NCBI RefSeq assembly: GCF_947258925.1
Contig: NZ_CAMYKG010000004.1
Span: forward strand, 121,273 to 185,272
DNA: 64,000 nt
From: an uncultured Eudoraea sp.
Lineage (GTDB): Bacteria > Bacteroidota > Bacteroidia > Flavobacteriales > Flavobacteriaceae
Reading direction: 5' to 3'
Positions within the stretch are counted from its first letter, which is position 1. Each line of letters starts with the position of its first letter. Position numbers and translations under genes: made by a program. Below, piece by piece: positions 54,942 through 64,000 of the stretch. The notes beneath the pieces were generated by a model. It was not told the origin of the DNA and searched no databases. It was given only the letters and a program-made list of their open reading frames with translations.

Positions 54942-56316
54942 GATCCAGTCTATTTTTTTCAAGTGATTCTGAAAGCCTAATTTCTGTTATTGGTTCTATT
55001 ATTGTTTTTCTTGGATTCTTTTTTACAAAAGGGTTTGATTGCAATTCAGAATTCATTCGATCCATTTCGTTGGAGTATTTATTTGTGCCTACCAATACTT
55101 CTTCTCCTGTATCAAACTTTAGTTGTTGTTTATGCGCACTTTCTTTTATTTTCTTTTGAATATTGTGTGTCTTTAATTGTTTGAAAAAACCACCACCTTG
55201 CTCAATTTGTTTGAATATTTTCAATGCCTTTTCTGCGAGTTGCACGGTCAGTGTTTCTATATAATATGAACCGTCTGAAGGATTTGAGATTTTGTCCAGA
55301 TAACTCTCGCCCTTTAAAATAAGTAATTGATTCCGGGCTATTCGCTCTCCAAACTCATTGCTTTTATGATATATGGCATCATAGGGCAAATTGCATACCG
55401 TATCAGCTCCACCAAGTACCGCCGACATACATTCTGTTGTGGTTCTTAGCATATTCACATTGTAGTCGTATATGGTTTTGTTTCGTTTTGAAGGTGAAGC
55501 CAAAATATGGCATTCAGTTTTAAGGCCATATTCAGCAGCCAGCGTCCTCCAGAGCAAACGCAGTGCCCTCAGTTTAGCTATCTCAAAGAAATAATTCCCA
55601 TCTACTGCCACCTTAAAGCAAACTTTCAAATGAGAGTGCAATAAGTTCTTTCCACTTAAAAAATTAAGATATTCATTTAGGTGTCCCATCGCATAGGCCA
55701 ATTGTTGAGCCCTGTCCGCCCCGGCATTCTGATACAGAGAAACATCAATACTTAGTGTTGGGGGATTTTCAGTGATGTTACAAATTTCCTCCAAAGCAAG
55801 ATGGTCTGCATTATAGTTGGAGAACCAATTTCCAGTTCTGCAAAAATTACCCAAAATATCAATATGGACAAAAATGTTTTCTTTACTTGCTACTGTGAAT
55901 AAAAGTAGGTTTTTGATGTATTCAACGGACAAAAATTGAAGTTGGAAATGCACCGGTACTTTTTTAATGTCAATTCCATTCAAAATCAGCTCAGGTTTCA
56001 AATCAGGACTCTTGATTTTGAAAATTAAACTCTCCGTACCTCTTTTAAGCGCACTTTTTGCCTTTTTATTCGCTTCAGTCTCCACGGTGACTTCAATTTC
56101 TTGTCCAATATGCCATTCAGAGCCTGAAGTGTGCTGGTGCAGGGTGGTATCAGTCAAGTCTTCGGCATTGTAAAAGGGTTTAACTTTTATACCCTCAGGC
56201 GATTCCCATACCAGTGTTTCATTATAATCTGCACCTTTCAGATCTGCCTGTATTTTTTGTTTCCAGCCCTTGGCGGAAACTGCTGTGAATTCAGTAAACA
56301 AATGTTTTTTATTCAT
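54934..56316 (-). CDS. mutA: Methylmalonyl-CoA mutase, small (structural) subunit
   Basis: Non-catalytic partner of MutB. I start it at the ATG at 56316 (opening N-K-K-H-L-F-T-E-F); the frame extends to 56349 but that part overlaps the divIC gene more. About 460 residues, clearly homologous to the TIM-barrel half, but with no D-x-H-x-x-G cobalamin motif and no C-terminal B12 domain, unlike the roughly 640-residue subunit of Propionibacterium. This short form seems usual for Flavobacteriaceae. Its start overlaps the divIC gene's end by about 8 bp. Confidence 0.9.
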   Translation of the reverse strand: MNKKHLFTEFTAVSAKGWKQKIQADLKGADYNETLVWESPEGIKVKPFYNAEDLTDTTLHQHTSGSEWHIGQEIEVTVETEANKKAKSALKRGTESLIFKIKSPDLKPELILNGIDIKKVPVHFQLQFLSVEYIKNLLLFTVASKENIFVHIDILGNFCRTGNWFSNYNADHLALEEICNITENPPTLSIDVSLYQNAGADRAQQLAYAMGHLNEYLNFLSGKNLLHSHLKVCFKVAVDGNYFFEIAKLRALRLLWRTLAAEYGLKTECHILASPSKRNKTIYDYNVNMLRTTTECMSAVLGGADTVCNLPYDAIYHKSNEFGERIARNQLLILKGESYLDKISNPSDGSYYIETLTVQLAEKALKIFKQIEQGGGFFKQLKTHNIQKKIKESAHKQQLKFDTGEEVLVGTNKYSNEMDRMNSELQSNPFVKKNPRKTIIEPITEIRLSESLEKNRLDHE

Positions 56317-56641
56317 CGCCTTTTTGTTTTGTGCTATCCTCGTACTCAATCAAATAAATTTCTTCGTTCTTTTTTTTAAGATAATAATTTTCACGAGCAA
56401 ATTTTTCCAATTCTTCGGGATCCGACAGTGTTTTAATAATTTCTTTATCCTTGGCTATTTCTTCTTTTAGAAATTCCTGGGTTTTTTCTAATTTCTTGAT
56501 TTCTTTCCTTAATTCCATATGGATCAGCAAGGAATTGGTGTCAAAAAAAATCATCCAAATGACAAAGACCGTAAGCACTATTACATAAATATTTGTAACA
56601 ATTCCAAACCATTTTTTATTTTTGATAGCTTTCCAGGTCAT
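56309..56641 (-). CDS. Septum formation initiator (FtsB/DivIC-like)
   Basis: 110 residues: a single membrane helix at about 13-33, then a coiled-coil (about 40-75), then a charged tail containing N-Y-Y-L-K-K-K-N-E-E-I-Y typical of the Bacteroidota FtsB/DivIC family. It would act with FtsL in the divisome. Its start overlaps the udk stop by a base, and its end overlaps the mutA start. Confidence 0.85.
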   Translation of the reverse strand: MTWKAIKNKKWFGIVTNIYVIVLTVFVIWMIFFDTNSLLIHMELRKEIKKLEKTQEFLKEEIAKDKEIIKTLSDPEELEKFARENYYLKKKNEEIYLIEYEDSTKQKGDE

Positions 56642-57249
56642 TAGCTTAATTTTTCATTAATTATGGTGCGCACAATGTCTACAGCTACTGTATTATAGGT
56701 GTTATTGGGAATTATGATGTCTGCGTATTCTTTGGTGGGTTCAATAAACTCATCATGCATTGGTTTCAACGTACTCTGATATCTGCTCAGTACTTCCGTC
56801 AAATCCCTCCCTCTTTCATTTATATCGCGTTTAAGTCTCCTGATAAGGCGCTCATCTGAATCCGCATGAACATAGATCTTGATGTCGAACATTTTGCGAA
56901 TCATTGGGTTGGTCATAATCAAAATGCCTTCAATTATCATGACTTTCCTGGGATGGGTTCTTATGGTGTCTTTCGTTCGGTTGTGTTTTGGGAAAGAGTA
57001 TACCGGTTGATCAATTGGTTTGCCTTGTTTTAGTAGGTCAAGATGAAGGGCCAATAGTTCAAAGTCAATCGCCCTTGGATGGTCAAAGTTAATTTTTGAT
57101 CGCTCATCAAAACTTAAGTGCGACAGGTCGTTGTAATAGGAATCCTGAGAAATTACACCAACTTCTTCATCAGGCAATTGATTTATGATTTGATTAACGA
57201 CCGTAGTTTTACCACATCCTGTGCCTCCTGCTATTCCGATTATTAACAT
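56641..57249 (-). CDS. udk: Uridine kinase
   Basis: Salvages uridine and cytidine by GTP/ATP-dependent phosphorylation. The P-loop G-I-A-G-G-T-G-C-G-K-T-T lies at residues 5-16; S-Q-D-S-Y-Y near 36-41 and N-F-D-H-P-R-A-I-D near 54-62 are substrate motifs. 202 residues, standard. It heads the run udk-divIC-mutA-mutB and has a -7 element 17 nt before the ATG. Confidence 0.94.
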   Translation of the reverse strand: MLIIGIAGGTGCGKTTVVNQIINQLPDEEVGVISQDSYYNDLSHLSFDERSKINFDHPRAIDFELLALHLDLLKQGKPIDQPVYSFPKHNRTKDTIRTHPRKVMIIEGILIMTNPMIRKMFDIKIYVHADSDERLIRRLKRDINERGRDLTEVLSRYQSTLKPMHDEFIEPTKEYADIIIPNNTYNTVAVDIVRTIINEKLS

Positions 57250-57592
57250 ATTGGTGAAATTTGTACCAAAAATACAGATTTGGGATGATATTTATTCATA
57301 CAGCCACCTTCCATTTCCAATTGCATAATTACATGAACAAATTTGTTTAAAATATGATAATATTCATATTTGACGCATTTATTTAGGAATAGTTTTGTAC
57401 TAAATCCATAATAAATTGGGGTTGAATTTAACTTCGGTGTCATTCATATGCCTGGAGGTAACAATAAGTAAGGCATTCGCAAGCATGAGAAGAAATGAAA
57501 TATAGATTATTGGTCAATTAAAATCACAAAATTTATATAACTTAAGAGTCATTTTTAAAAAAGATTATTTTAACCGGATCAAATTAATATTT
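57250..57592. other. Gene-free stretch (343 bp) between divergent udk and biotin-carrier genes
   Basis: Contains the udk -7 element at its left side (57267-57274). The remaining part is AT-rich with no convincing TAnnTTTG for the plus-strand gene and no hairpin. A 66-codon minus-strand frame (57243-57443) overlaps udk out of phase and lacks protein-like composition. Confidence 0.6.
57267..57274 (-). promoter_or_regulatory. -7 element of the udk run
   Basis: The minus strand reads TATTTTTG, a full TAnnTTTG match, 17 nt before the udk ATG. Confidence 0.55.
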
Positions 57593-58078
57593 ATGAATAA
57601 TTCGTTTAAAGTTGTAGTCGATGGTAGTCTGGACTACAAGATCACTACGGAAGATATATCAAAGATTGATGCATTAAAGACCTCCCCTAATTCATACCAC
57701 ATATTGAAGGAGAATAAATCCTTTACTGCTCAGGTTTTGGACAAGGATTTTTATCAAAAGAAATATACGATAAGCATTAACAATAGTTCCTATGATGTCG
57801 TTATTTCAGATAGTTTGGATCTATTGATTAATGATATGGGTTTTGCATTATCTTCTTCCAAGGATATTGATTCTATTGCGGCGCCTATGCCAGGGCTTAT
57901 ATTGGATGTTCATGTGCGGATAGGACAGGCAGTGAATGAAGATGACCCATTATTAATACTTGAAGCCATGAAAATGGAAAATGTAATTACCTCACCGAGA
58001 GATGGCATTATTAAGAGTATTTCCATAAAGAAAGGTGATGCAGTAGATAAGAACAAATTATTGATTGAATTTGAATAA
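57593..58078 (+). CDS. Biotin carboxyl carrier protein
   Basis: 161-residue carrier of an acyl-CoA carboxylase. The C-terminal half (about 95-161) is the biotinyl domain, with the biotin-acceptor lysine K127 in the E-A-M-K-M motif and the A-A-P-M-P-G-L-I hinge before it. The N-terminal half is a small beta-rich region. It is 10 bp upstream of the biotin carboxylase gene, so these three genes form a three-part carboxylase. Confidence 0.9.
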   Translation: MNNSFKVVVDGSLDYKITTEDISKIDALKTSPNSYHILKENKSFTAQVLDKDFYQKKYTISINNSSYDVVISDSLDLLINDMGFALSSSKDIDSIAAPMPGLILDVHVRIGQAVNEDDPLLILEAMKMENVITSPRDGIIKSISIKKGDAVDKNKLLIEFE

Positions 58079-58088
58079 TTAATCCATT

Positions 58089-59531
58089 ATGAAAAAAATA
58101 TTAATTGCAAACCGAGGTGAAATCGCCATAAGGGTAATGCAAACCGCGCAAAAAATGGGAATTAAGACGGTAGCAGTCTATTCAAAAGCGGACCGGAATG
58201 CTCCTCATGTGAAGTTTGCCGATGAGGCAGTATGCATTGGTGAAGCCCCTTCAAATCAATCCTATTTGCTTGGTTCAAAGATTATTGAAGTTGCTAAAAA
58301 ATTGGATGTAGATGGAATTCACCCCGGCTATGGCTTTTTAAGTGAAAATGCTGATTTTGCCGAAGAAGTAGAAAAAAATAATCTAATTTTCATTGGACCA
58401 AAATCCAAGGCCATCCGGGTCATGGGTAGTAAGTTGGCCGCCAAGGAAGCAGTAAAAAATTACGATATCCCGATGGTGCCAGGCATTGATGAGGCTATTA
58501 CCGACGTCAAGAAAGCCAAGGTAATTGCTAAAGAAATTGGGTTTCCAATTTTAATAAAAGCCTCTGCCGGTGGTGGTGGAAAAGGGATGCGCATTGTTGA
58601 GGAAGAAAAAGAATTGGAATCACAGATGAACAGAGCTATTAGTGAAGCTACATCAGCCTTTGGGGATGGCTCTGTATTTATAGAAAAATATGTTACCTCT
58701 CCCAGGCATATTGAAATACAGGTAATGGCAGATAGTCATGGGAATATCCTTTATTTTTTTGAAAGGGAATGTAGTATTCAGAGAAGGCACCAGAAAGTGG
58801 TTGAAGAGGCTCCATCTTCAATACTTACGCCTGAGCTGCGTGAAGAAATGGGTATTGCCGCAACAAAAGTGGCAAAAGCATGTGATTATTTGGGAGCGGG
58901 GACAGTGGAATTCCTGATGGATGCCGATCATAAATTTTATTTCCTGGAAATGAATACCCGTCTTCAGGTTGAACATCCGGTCACCGAGTTAATCACCGGG
59001 GTGGACCTTGTAGAACTGCAAATAAAAATCGCAAGAGGAGAAGAAATGACAATTAAGCAGGAGGATCTGCATATTAATGGTCATGCCCTGGAGCTTCGGG
59101 TTTATGCCGAAGATCCACTTAATGATTTCTTACCTAGTGTTGGCACCTTAGAAACCTATAAGTTGCCTACAGGAGATGGTGTCCGAGTTGATAATGGTTT
59201 TGAAGAAGGTATGGAAGTACCCATTTATTATGATCCTATGCTCTCAAAATTAATATCCTATGGAAAAAATAGGGATGAGGCTATCCAAATAATGCTTAAG
59301 GCAATAGAGGATTATAAAATAGAAGGGGTACAGACTACTTTACCATTTGGTAAATTTGTTTTTGAACATGAGGCTTTCAGATCCGGAAATTTCGACACTC
59401 ATTTTGTTAAAGATTACTATTCTCCGGAGGTATTAAATAAAAAAGCCGAAGAAGAGGCCAGAATTGCCGCTGTCTTGGCAGTTAAACAATATTTGGAAGA
59501 TCAAAAAACCTTAAGAATACCAATAAACTAG
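58089..59531 (+). CDS. accC: Biotin carboxylase subunit (acyl-CoA carboxylase)
   Basis: ATP-grasp enzyme that carboxylates biotin with bicarbonate. The opening K-K-I-L-I-A-N-R-G-E-I-A-I-R, the glycine-rich K-A-S-A-G-G-G-G-K-G-M-R near 157-168, and the E-M-N-T-R-L-Q-V-E-H motif near 290-299 are complete. It has 480 residues and no biotinyl domain of its own. Linked to a propionyl-CoA-carboxylase-like transferase, so it is probably PccA-like; acetyl-CoA carboxylase use cannot be excluded. Confidence 0.92.
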   Translation: MKKILIANRGEIAIRVMQTAQKMGIKTVAVYSKADRNAPHVKFADEAVCIGEAPSNQSYLLGSKIIEVAKKLDVDGIHPGYGFLSENADFAEEVEKNNLIFIGPKSKAIRVMGSKLAAKEAVKNYDIPMVPGIDEAITDVKKAKVIAKEIGFPILIKASAGGGGKGMRIVEEEKELESQMNRAISEATSAFGDGSVFIEKYVTSPRHIEIQVMADSHGNILYFFERECSIQRRHQKVVEEAPSSILTPELREEMGIAATKVAKACDYLGAGTVEFLMDADHKFYFLEMNTRLQVEHPVTELITGVDLVELQIKIARGEEMTIKQEDLHINGHALELRVYAEDPLNDFLPSVGTLETYKLPTGDGVRVDNGFEEGMEVPIYYDPMLSKLISYGKNRDEAIQIMLKAIEDYKIEGVQTTLPFGKFVFEHEAFRSGNFDTHFVKDYYSPEVLNKKAEEEARIAAVLAVKQYLEDQKTLRIPIN

Positions 59532-59534
59532 CAT

Positions 59535-61076
59535 ATGGATTCTAATATAGAAAAACTGAACAAAAGAATAGCTCTTGCTCATATGGGTGGGGGGCAGAAA
59601 CGAATAGATAAACAGCATCAGAAACAAAAATTAACTGCGCGTGAGCGTGTAAATTATTTGTTGGATGAAGGTTCATTTGAAGAGATGGGTATTTTGGTAA
59701 CGCACCGTACCACTGATTTTGGGATGGATAAAGAAATCTATTTTGGCGATGGAGTTGTAACCGGATATGGAACCATTAACGGGAGACTAGTATATGTGTA
59801 TGCGCAGGACTTTACAGTATTCGGCGGAGCTTTATCTGAGACCCACGCAGAGAAAATATGTAAGATTATGGATCTTGCTATGAAAGTTGGTGCTCCGGTT
59901 ATTGGTTTGAACGATTCCGGAGGAGCACGGATACAGGAAGGGGTTAAATCCCTTGGCGGATATGCTGATATTTTCTACCGAAACGTGCAAGCTTCAGGAG
60001 TTGTACCACAGATCTCAGCAATAATGGGGCCATGTGCCGGCGGGGCAGTTTATTCACCAGCCATGACAGATTTTACAATAATGGTTGAGCAAACGAGCTA
60101 TATGTTTGTAACAGGACCCAATGTCGTAAAAACGGTTACCAATGAAGAAGTGACCGCTGAAGAATTGGGAGGTGCTTCTACCCATGCCACAAAATCAGGT
60201 GTAGCACATAAGACATCTGCTAATGATGTGGTTTGTTTGGAAGATGTAAAAAAACTATTGAGTTATTTACCTCAAAGTAACAGGGAAAAACCCGCGTCTC
60301 TACCCTATGAATTAGGAGATGAGGTTAGGGACCAACTAACAGATATAATTCCTGATAACACCAATAAACCATATGATATGCACGGTGTTATTGATGGTAT
60401 TATTGATGAAGATTCTTTTTATGAAATTCATAAGGATTATGCCGAAAATATCATTGTGGGATTTGCAAGACTGGCAGGCAGAAGTATTGGTATAATTGCC
60501 AACCAGCCCATGTTCCTGGCCGGGGTTTTAGGAACTCAAACTTCAGTAAAAGCAGCCAGATTTGTGAGGTTTTGTGATAGTTTCAATATTCCATTATTGG
60601 TATTGGAAGATGTTCCGGGCTTTTTACCCGGCACAGATCAGGAATGGAATGGTATCATTGTTCATGGTGCCAAGCTGTTGTTTGCCTTTAGTGAAGCAAC
60701 AGTTCCAAGGATAACGGTTATTACCAGAAAAGCCTATGGGGGTGCCTATGATGTCATGAATTCCAAGCACATTGGCGCTGACTTTAATTTTGCCTGGCCT
60801 ACAGCAGAGATAGCAGTTATGGGGGCCAAAGGAGCAAGTGAAATTATTTTCAGGAAGGAAATTATGAGCTCGAAGGACCCTGCTAAAGAACTTGCGGAAA
60901 AAGAAGCGGAATATGCAGAAAAATTTGCCAATCCATTCAGAGCAGCCAGACGAGGTTTTATCGACGAAGTAATTTTACCTAAAAATACAAGGAGAAAACT
61001 AATCAAAGCTTATAGTATGCTTGAGAACAAAGAGGTCAGTGCCCCTAAAAGAAAGCACGGAAATATTCCGCTCTGA
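59535..61076 (+). CDS. pccB: Acyl-CoA (propionyl-CoA) carboxylase, carboxyltransferase subunit
   Basis: Carboxyltransferase of the crotonase-fold family; 513 residues with two half-domains. The oxyanion/biotin-binding motif [11 protein letters not shown] is in the N-half near 155-165 and the second [11 protein letters not shown] in the C-half near 410-420; V-P-G-F-L-P-G-T near 362-369 is typical of PccB. It follows accC by 3 bp. The divergent methylmalonyl-CoA mutase genes strongly suggest propionyl-CoA as substrate; the methylmalonyl-CoA epimerase is not in the window. Confidence 0.93.
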   Translation: MDSNIEKLNKRIALAHMGGGQKRIDKQHQKQKLTARERVNYLLDEGSFEEMGILVTHRTTDFGMDKEIYFGDGVVTGYGTINGRLVYVYAQDFTVFGGALSETHAEKICKIMDLAMKVGAPVIGLNDSGGARIQEGVKSLGGYADIFYRNVQASGVVPQISAIMGPCAGGAVYSPAMTDFTIMVEQTSYMFVTGPNVVKTVTNEEVTAEELGGASTHATKSGVAHKTSANDVVCLEDVKKLLSYLPQSNREKPASLPYELGDEVRDQLTDIIPDNTNKPYDMHGVIDGIIDEDSFYEIHKDYAENIIVGFARLAGRSIGIIANQPMFLAGVLGTQTSVKAARFVRFCDSFNIPLLVLEDVPGFLPGTDQEWNGIIVHGAKLLFAFSEATVPRITVITRKAYGGAYDVMNSKHIGADFNFAWPTAEIAVMGAKGASEIIFRKEIMSSKDPAKELAEKEAEYAEKFANPFRAARRGFIDEVILPKNTRRKLIKAYSMLENKEVSAPKRKHGNIPL

Positions 61077-61082
61077 TTGCCA

Positions 61083-61110
61083 TTCTTAAGTAGGTACTGA
61101 ACTTTAAGAA
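61083..61110. terminator. Weak hairpin between pccB and anmK
   Basis: A 7-bp inverted repeat (TTCTTAA / TTAAGAA, 14-nt loop) lies at the convergent ends, one arm overlapping the anmK stop. AT-rich and without a clear T run. Confidence 0.3.
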
Positions 61111-62186
61111 GGTAAAAATACAGATCCACTAGAAGAGTTTCTGGAAGCTCCTGTGACGGTTTTAAGCACGTTAATTTCTTTTTCAACACGCAGTATGCCC
61201 ATTAGTGCAAAAACTAGTGCTTCTTTATATTCAATTAATTCATTCGGAGGAATAACCAGGCTTATTTCGGGTACTAATTTTGTTTGAAGCCGTTCCATCA
61301 TAAATTGGTTTAAGGCGCCACCACCGGTAATTAAAACCGAGCTATGATCTTTTGTCGCATTCGCCTTAATCTGCAATGCAACCTGCTCACAAATGTGTTC
61401 TACAGCAGTGTGGAGCAAGTTATCCATGGAGTCTTCAGTCATCTCAATTATGGGAACAACTTCATTCACAAACCATTCATATCCGGTAGATTTTGGAAAA
61501 GGAAGTTGGTAAAAGGGTAATTGGTTTAATTTTTCAAGCATAGTATAATTTACTGTTCCTTTTCGAGCTATCATCCCTTTATCATCATATGTAAGGCCAT
61601 TCTTTTGTGTAATGAAATTCAAAATCATGTTTGCTAATCCAATATCATAGGCTATGCGGTCACCGCTGTGCTCAAAGGATACATTGGAGATCCCACCCAG
61701 ATTAAGGCAAAAGTCATATTTGCCAAAAAATAATTTGTCCCCAATGGGAACCAGTGGAGCACCTTCTCCGCCAAGGGCTACATCATTTGTTCGAAAGTCA
61801 CAAACCGTTTTATGGCCACTTACATTTGCCAGATGCTGCCCCGATCCTATCTGAAATGTTAGTCCCTTTCCCGGTTGGTGGTGTGTTGTATGGCCATGAC
61901 TGGCTATTAGGTCTACTTTAAGATTATTTTCCGTAATAAATTCCTTTGCCTGTTGTCCTAGCCAACTACCATAGGTATTATGAAAAATAAGCAATTCATC
62001 AGCCGATAGTTCAATTGACTTTTTCAGGCGGGTCCTCATTTCATTGTCATAGCTAATGCCCCGTGTTTCTTGGATTTCAAATTCCCACCGGTCAGATTTT
62101 TTCCAGATATGGCAGTAGGCCAGATCCAGCCCATCCAAAGATGTACCTGACATTAATCCTACTACTTTATAAGTCTTTATTGCCAA
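61104..62186 (-). CDS. anmK: Anhydro-N-acetylmuramic acid kinase
   Basis: Phosphorylates 1,6-anhydro-MurNAc during peptidoglycan recycling. The family opening G-L-M-S-G-T-S-L-D-G-L-D (near residues 10-21) binds ATP phosphates; D-F-R-T-N-D-V-A-L-G-G-E-G-A-P-L and L-N-L-G-G-I-S-N follow, and L-I-T-G-G-G-A-L-N near 290-298. The first in-frame start is a TTG at 62186; the next ATG is inside the conserved opening, so I accept the TTG. Length 360 residues, as expected. Alone on its strand. Confidence 0.93.
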   Translation of the reverse strand: MAIKTYKVVGLMSGTSLDGLDLAYCHIWKKSDRWEFEIQETRGISYDNEMRTRLKKSIELSADELLIFHNTYGSWLGQQAKEFITENNLKVDLIASHGHTTHHQPGKGLTFQIGSGQHLANVSGHKTVCDFRTNDVALGGEGAPLVPIGDKLFFGKYDFCLNLGGISNVSFEHSGDRIAYDIGLANMILNFITQKNGLTYDDKGMIARKGTVNYTMLEKLNQLPFYQLPFPKSTGYEWFVNEVVPIIEMTEDSMDNLLHTAVEHICEQVALQIKANATKDHSSVLITGGGALNQFMMERLQTKLVPEISLVIPPNELIEYKEALVFALMGILRVEKEINVLKTVTGASRNSSSGSVFLPS

Positions 62187-62551
62187 AACGAGGTATCTTA
62201 TGTTTCAAGATTAATAATGATGAAAGTTAATTAGATTAGTTTTCAATGTAAAAAAAAATGCAATCCTTTTTAGGGCCAGTTCTTTTTTATCCTGCCTAAT
62301 TCTCAGCAGGTCATCAATGAGAGATACATACCTGGGTTATTTACTATTGATTTTTGATAAATTTATATCATTAATTTTTAACAAAAATGTGTATTTTTAG
62401 TAATTGTTATATCAAGTCACTAAATTGACTTATCTTACATTTTTTAAATTTTAAAAATTTGGTTGGGAAACGCACGCAACTGCTATTAACGGTTTTTGAC
62501 CAAAAAATAAATTTAATAACTATTTTATTAACCGATTTAAAATAATACAGA
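62187..62551. other. Gene-free stretch (365 bp) upstream of the oxidoreductase
   Basis: AT-rich. It holds an inverted repeat AAGTCA-n6-TGACTT (62414-62431), a possible operator, and a 7-1-7 palindrome AAATTTT A AAAATTT downstream of it. TATTTTTA (62392-62399) is one base from a -7 element. No gene seen. Confidence 0.4.
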
Positions 62552-63987
62552 ATGAGTAACGCTAAAAAAGTGAATACTTTAACGCGCCGAGATTTTGTGG
62601 GCAGTACATTAGCTGCTTCAGCTGCGTTCACTATCGTGCCGTCGTATGCCGTCAGTGGACTGGGGCATGTAGCACCCAGTGATAAATTAAATATTGCCGG
62701 TATAGGTGTTGGGGGCATGGGGCTCGCTAATTTAAAGAATTTAGAATCACAAAATATTGTTGGTCTTTGTGATGTTGATTGGAAGTACGCCAAAGGCGCT
62801 TTTGATAGGTATCCAAAAGCTAAAAAGTATTGGGATTTTCGTAAGATGTATGATGAAATGGGAGATGAAATAGATGGAGTTGTCATTGCAACTGCTGATC
62901 ATACACATGCCATTGTTGCTGCCCAGGCGATGACCATGGGGAAACATGTTTATCTTCAAAAACCATTAACGCACTCGGTTTATGAATCCAGGTTATTGAC
63001 GAAATTAGCAAAAAAGTACAATGTTGCTACCCAAATGGGTAACCAGGGAGCTTCCGGGGCAGGTGTTGCCGAAACTTGTGAGATACTTTGGAGCGGAGCA
63101 ATAGGTGATGTAACAAGGGTTGAATCATTTACTGATCGGCCAATTTGGCCTCAGGGATTGAATACCCCTGAAAAAGGAGATTGGGTACCTGATACCTTGA
63201 ATTGGGACCTATTCACAGGACCGGCTAAAATGATACCGTTTAATGAAGTTTATCATCCCTGGAATTGGAGAGGTTGGGTTACCCGACGAAAGTACAGGCA
63301 AGTTCGTCATTATTATTAAATGATTCTGCACCAGTTTCACAATCTGCCAAACTCACGTTCCCAGCGAGAGGAAAACAAGGCAGCATTAAATTACCAGAGG
63401 TTGATGTTCATTGGTATGATGGTGGAATTAAGCCAGATTTACCTGCTAACTGGCCTTCAGGTAAAAACCCTAATAAGAGCGGTGGAGGAACCTTCTTCTA
63501 TGGAACAAAAGATATTCTTCATGTAGGTTGTTATGGTGTTGAACCAGAATTATTATCTGGCAAGAAGATTAATGTTGCCAAAACAGAACGAAGAGTTGAG
63601 GAGGAATTAGGACTTGCATGGAATAAAGGAGCTCATGAAATGGATTGGGTAAGGGCATGTAAAGAAAGTGCAGAAAATAGAAAGCCATGTACTTCAGATT
63701 TTGCTGAAGCAGGGCCATTTAATGAAATGGTTGTTATGGGCGTACTAGCTGTTCGCTTACAGGCCTTGAATAAAGTCTTAGAATGGGACGGTGAGAAAAT
63801 GGAATTCACGAATATTGGTGCTAATGAGGAAATTAGGACGGTAATTAAGGATGGATTTGAGATTCATGACGGACACCCAACCTTTAACAAAGATTGGACA
63901 GAGCCAATGAATGCAATAGCATATTCTCAGGAATTGATCAAGCACACCTATAGAGATGGCTGGTCATTACCTGATATGCCTGCATAA
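62552..63987 (+). pseudogene. Gfo/Idh/MocA oxidoreductase split by an internal deletion
   Basis: Two frames that together make one exported NAD(P)-dependent oxidoreductase of the Gfo/Idh/MocA family. The first (62552-63319, 255 codons) starts with a Tat signal (T-R-R-D-F) and the Rossmann motif G-I-G-V-G-G-M-G, then Q-K-P-L near the catalytic site. The second (open from 63265 to 63987) resumes the family with G-Y-P-T-K-V and runs to the normal end. The frames switch at about 63272-63278: the expected W-D-x-G-x-G-x-x-x-D-M-x-x-H region is absent and the frame changes, so a block of about 75-85 bp is missing. The lost part carries the catalytic D-x-x-x-H residues, so the product is unlikely to be active. 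A sequencing or assembly error is the alternative. Confidence 0.85.
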
Positions 63988-64000
63988 GGCATTGATTCGA

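Noticed and set aside
57243..57443. 66-codon minus-strand frame in the udk upstream gap
   Set aside because: Overlaps the udk start in another phase and spans its promoter; no protein-like features.
62407..62886. 159-codon minus-strand frame over the start of the oxidoreductase
   Set aside because: Antisense to a Tat-signal and Rossmann motif that are clearly real; no recognisable domain.
1..64000. tRNA, rRNA, CRISPR array, insertion sequence or prophage
   Set aside because: No cloverleaf-like, repeat-spacer, transposase or phage-gene signal was noticed by eye; gaps between genes are short and ordinary.

Overview
The window is about 64 kb of AT-rich chromosomal DNA from a member of the Bacteroidota, almost certainly a (probably marine) Flavobacteriaceae. 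This rests on gene content: the gliding-motility isomerase GldI, Bacteroidota-type families (DUF5606, DUF349, DUF3810, DUF5683, DUF6122, WbqC, OstA-like, tandem DUF368), a very long LepB, and the gene order parA-parB-DUF5683-dapB-lepB-WbqC-DUF6122. Many genes are preceded by the Bacteroidota -7 promoter element TAnnTTTG and lack clear Shine-Dalgarno sequences. I saw no tRNA, rRNA, CRISPR array, insertion sequence or prophage.

Layout. 43-3200 (-): heme A synthase, CCA-adding enzyme, TsaC. 3258-7083 (-): an LPS/polysaccharide glycosyltransferase group, including a GT2-GT9 fusion. 7180-9589: dapD (-) diverging from ruvX-def-DUF5606 (+). 9600-14577 (-): five genes, four of them exported or predicted hydrolases (serine hydrolase, alpha/beta hydrolase, SGNH hydrolase, GH20 hexosaminidase) plus a membrane protein, diverging from a DUF1080 lipoprotein. 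15542-21809 (-): TPR protein, two tandem DUF368 membrane proteins, aroE and a DUF349 protein. 21915-24805 (-): OstA-like protein and a class III aminotransferase. 24876-25250: a broken leucine-rich-repeat gene. 25314-30634 (-): M48 protease, Rel/SpoT, Fur-like regulator, purA. 30738-37205: TrmH methyltransferase, DUF3810 protease-like protein, pepD (+), then nrnA-gldI-PPIase (-).

37383-46911: phoD-like lipoprotein and ndk (+); recF, a small lipoprotein and a DUF721 protein (-); then a forward run TPR-ribH-small membrane protein-mutL-two rhomboids-EEP family protein. 46897-52654 (-): the parA-to-DUF6122 run. 52791-57249 (-): udk-divIC-mutA-mutB. 57593-61076 (+): biotin carrier, biotin carboxylase and carboxyltransferase. 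The last two blocks face away from each other and together give propionyl-CoA -> methylmalonyl-CoA -> succinyl-CoA. 61104-62186 (-): anmK. 62552-63987 (+): a Gfo/Idh/MocA oxidoreductase broken by an internal deletion.

Most of the window is ordinary core genome. What deserves a second look: the deletion in the terminal oxidoreductase, the GT2-GT9 fusion, the LRR remnant, a MutL whose endonuclease motifs are degenerate, three genes whose -7 element lies 4-5 nt from the ATG (leaderless transcription), and start sites that the promoter position resolves (ruvX, the small protein after ribH). I found no convincing wholly new system.
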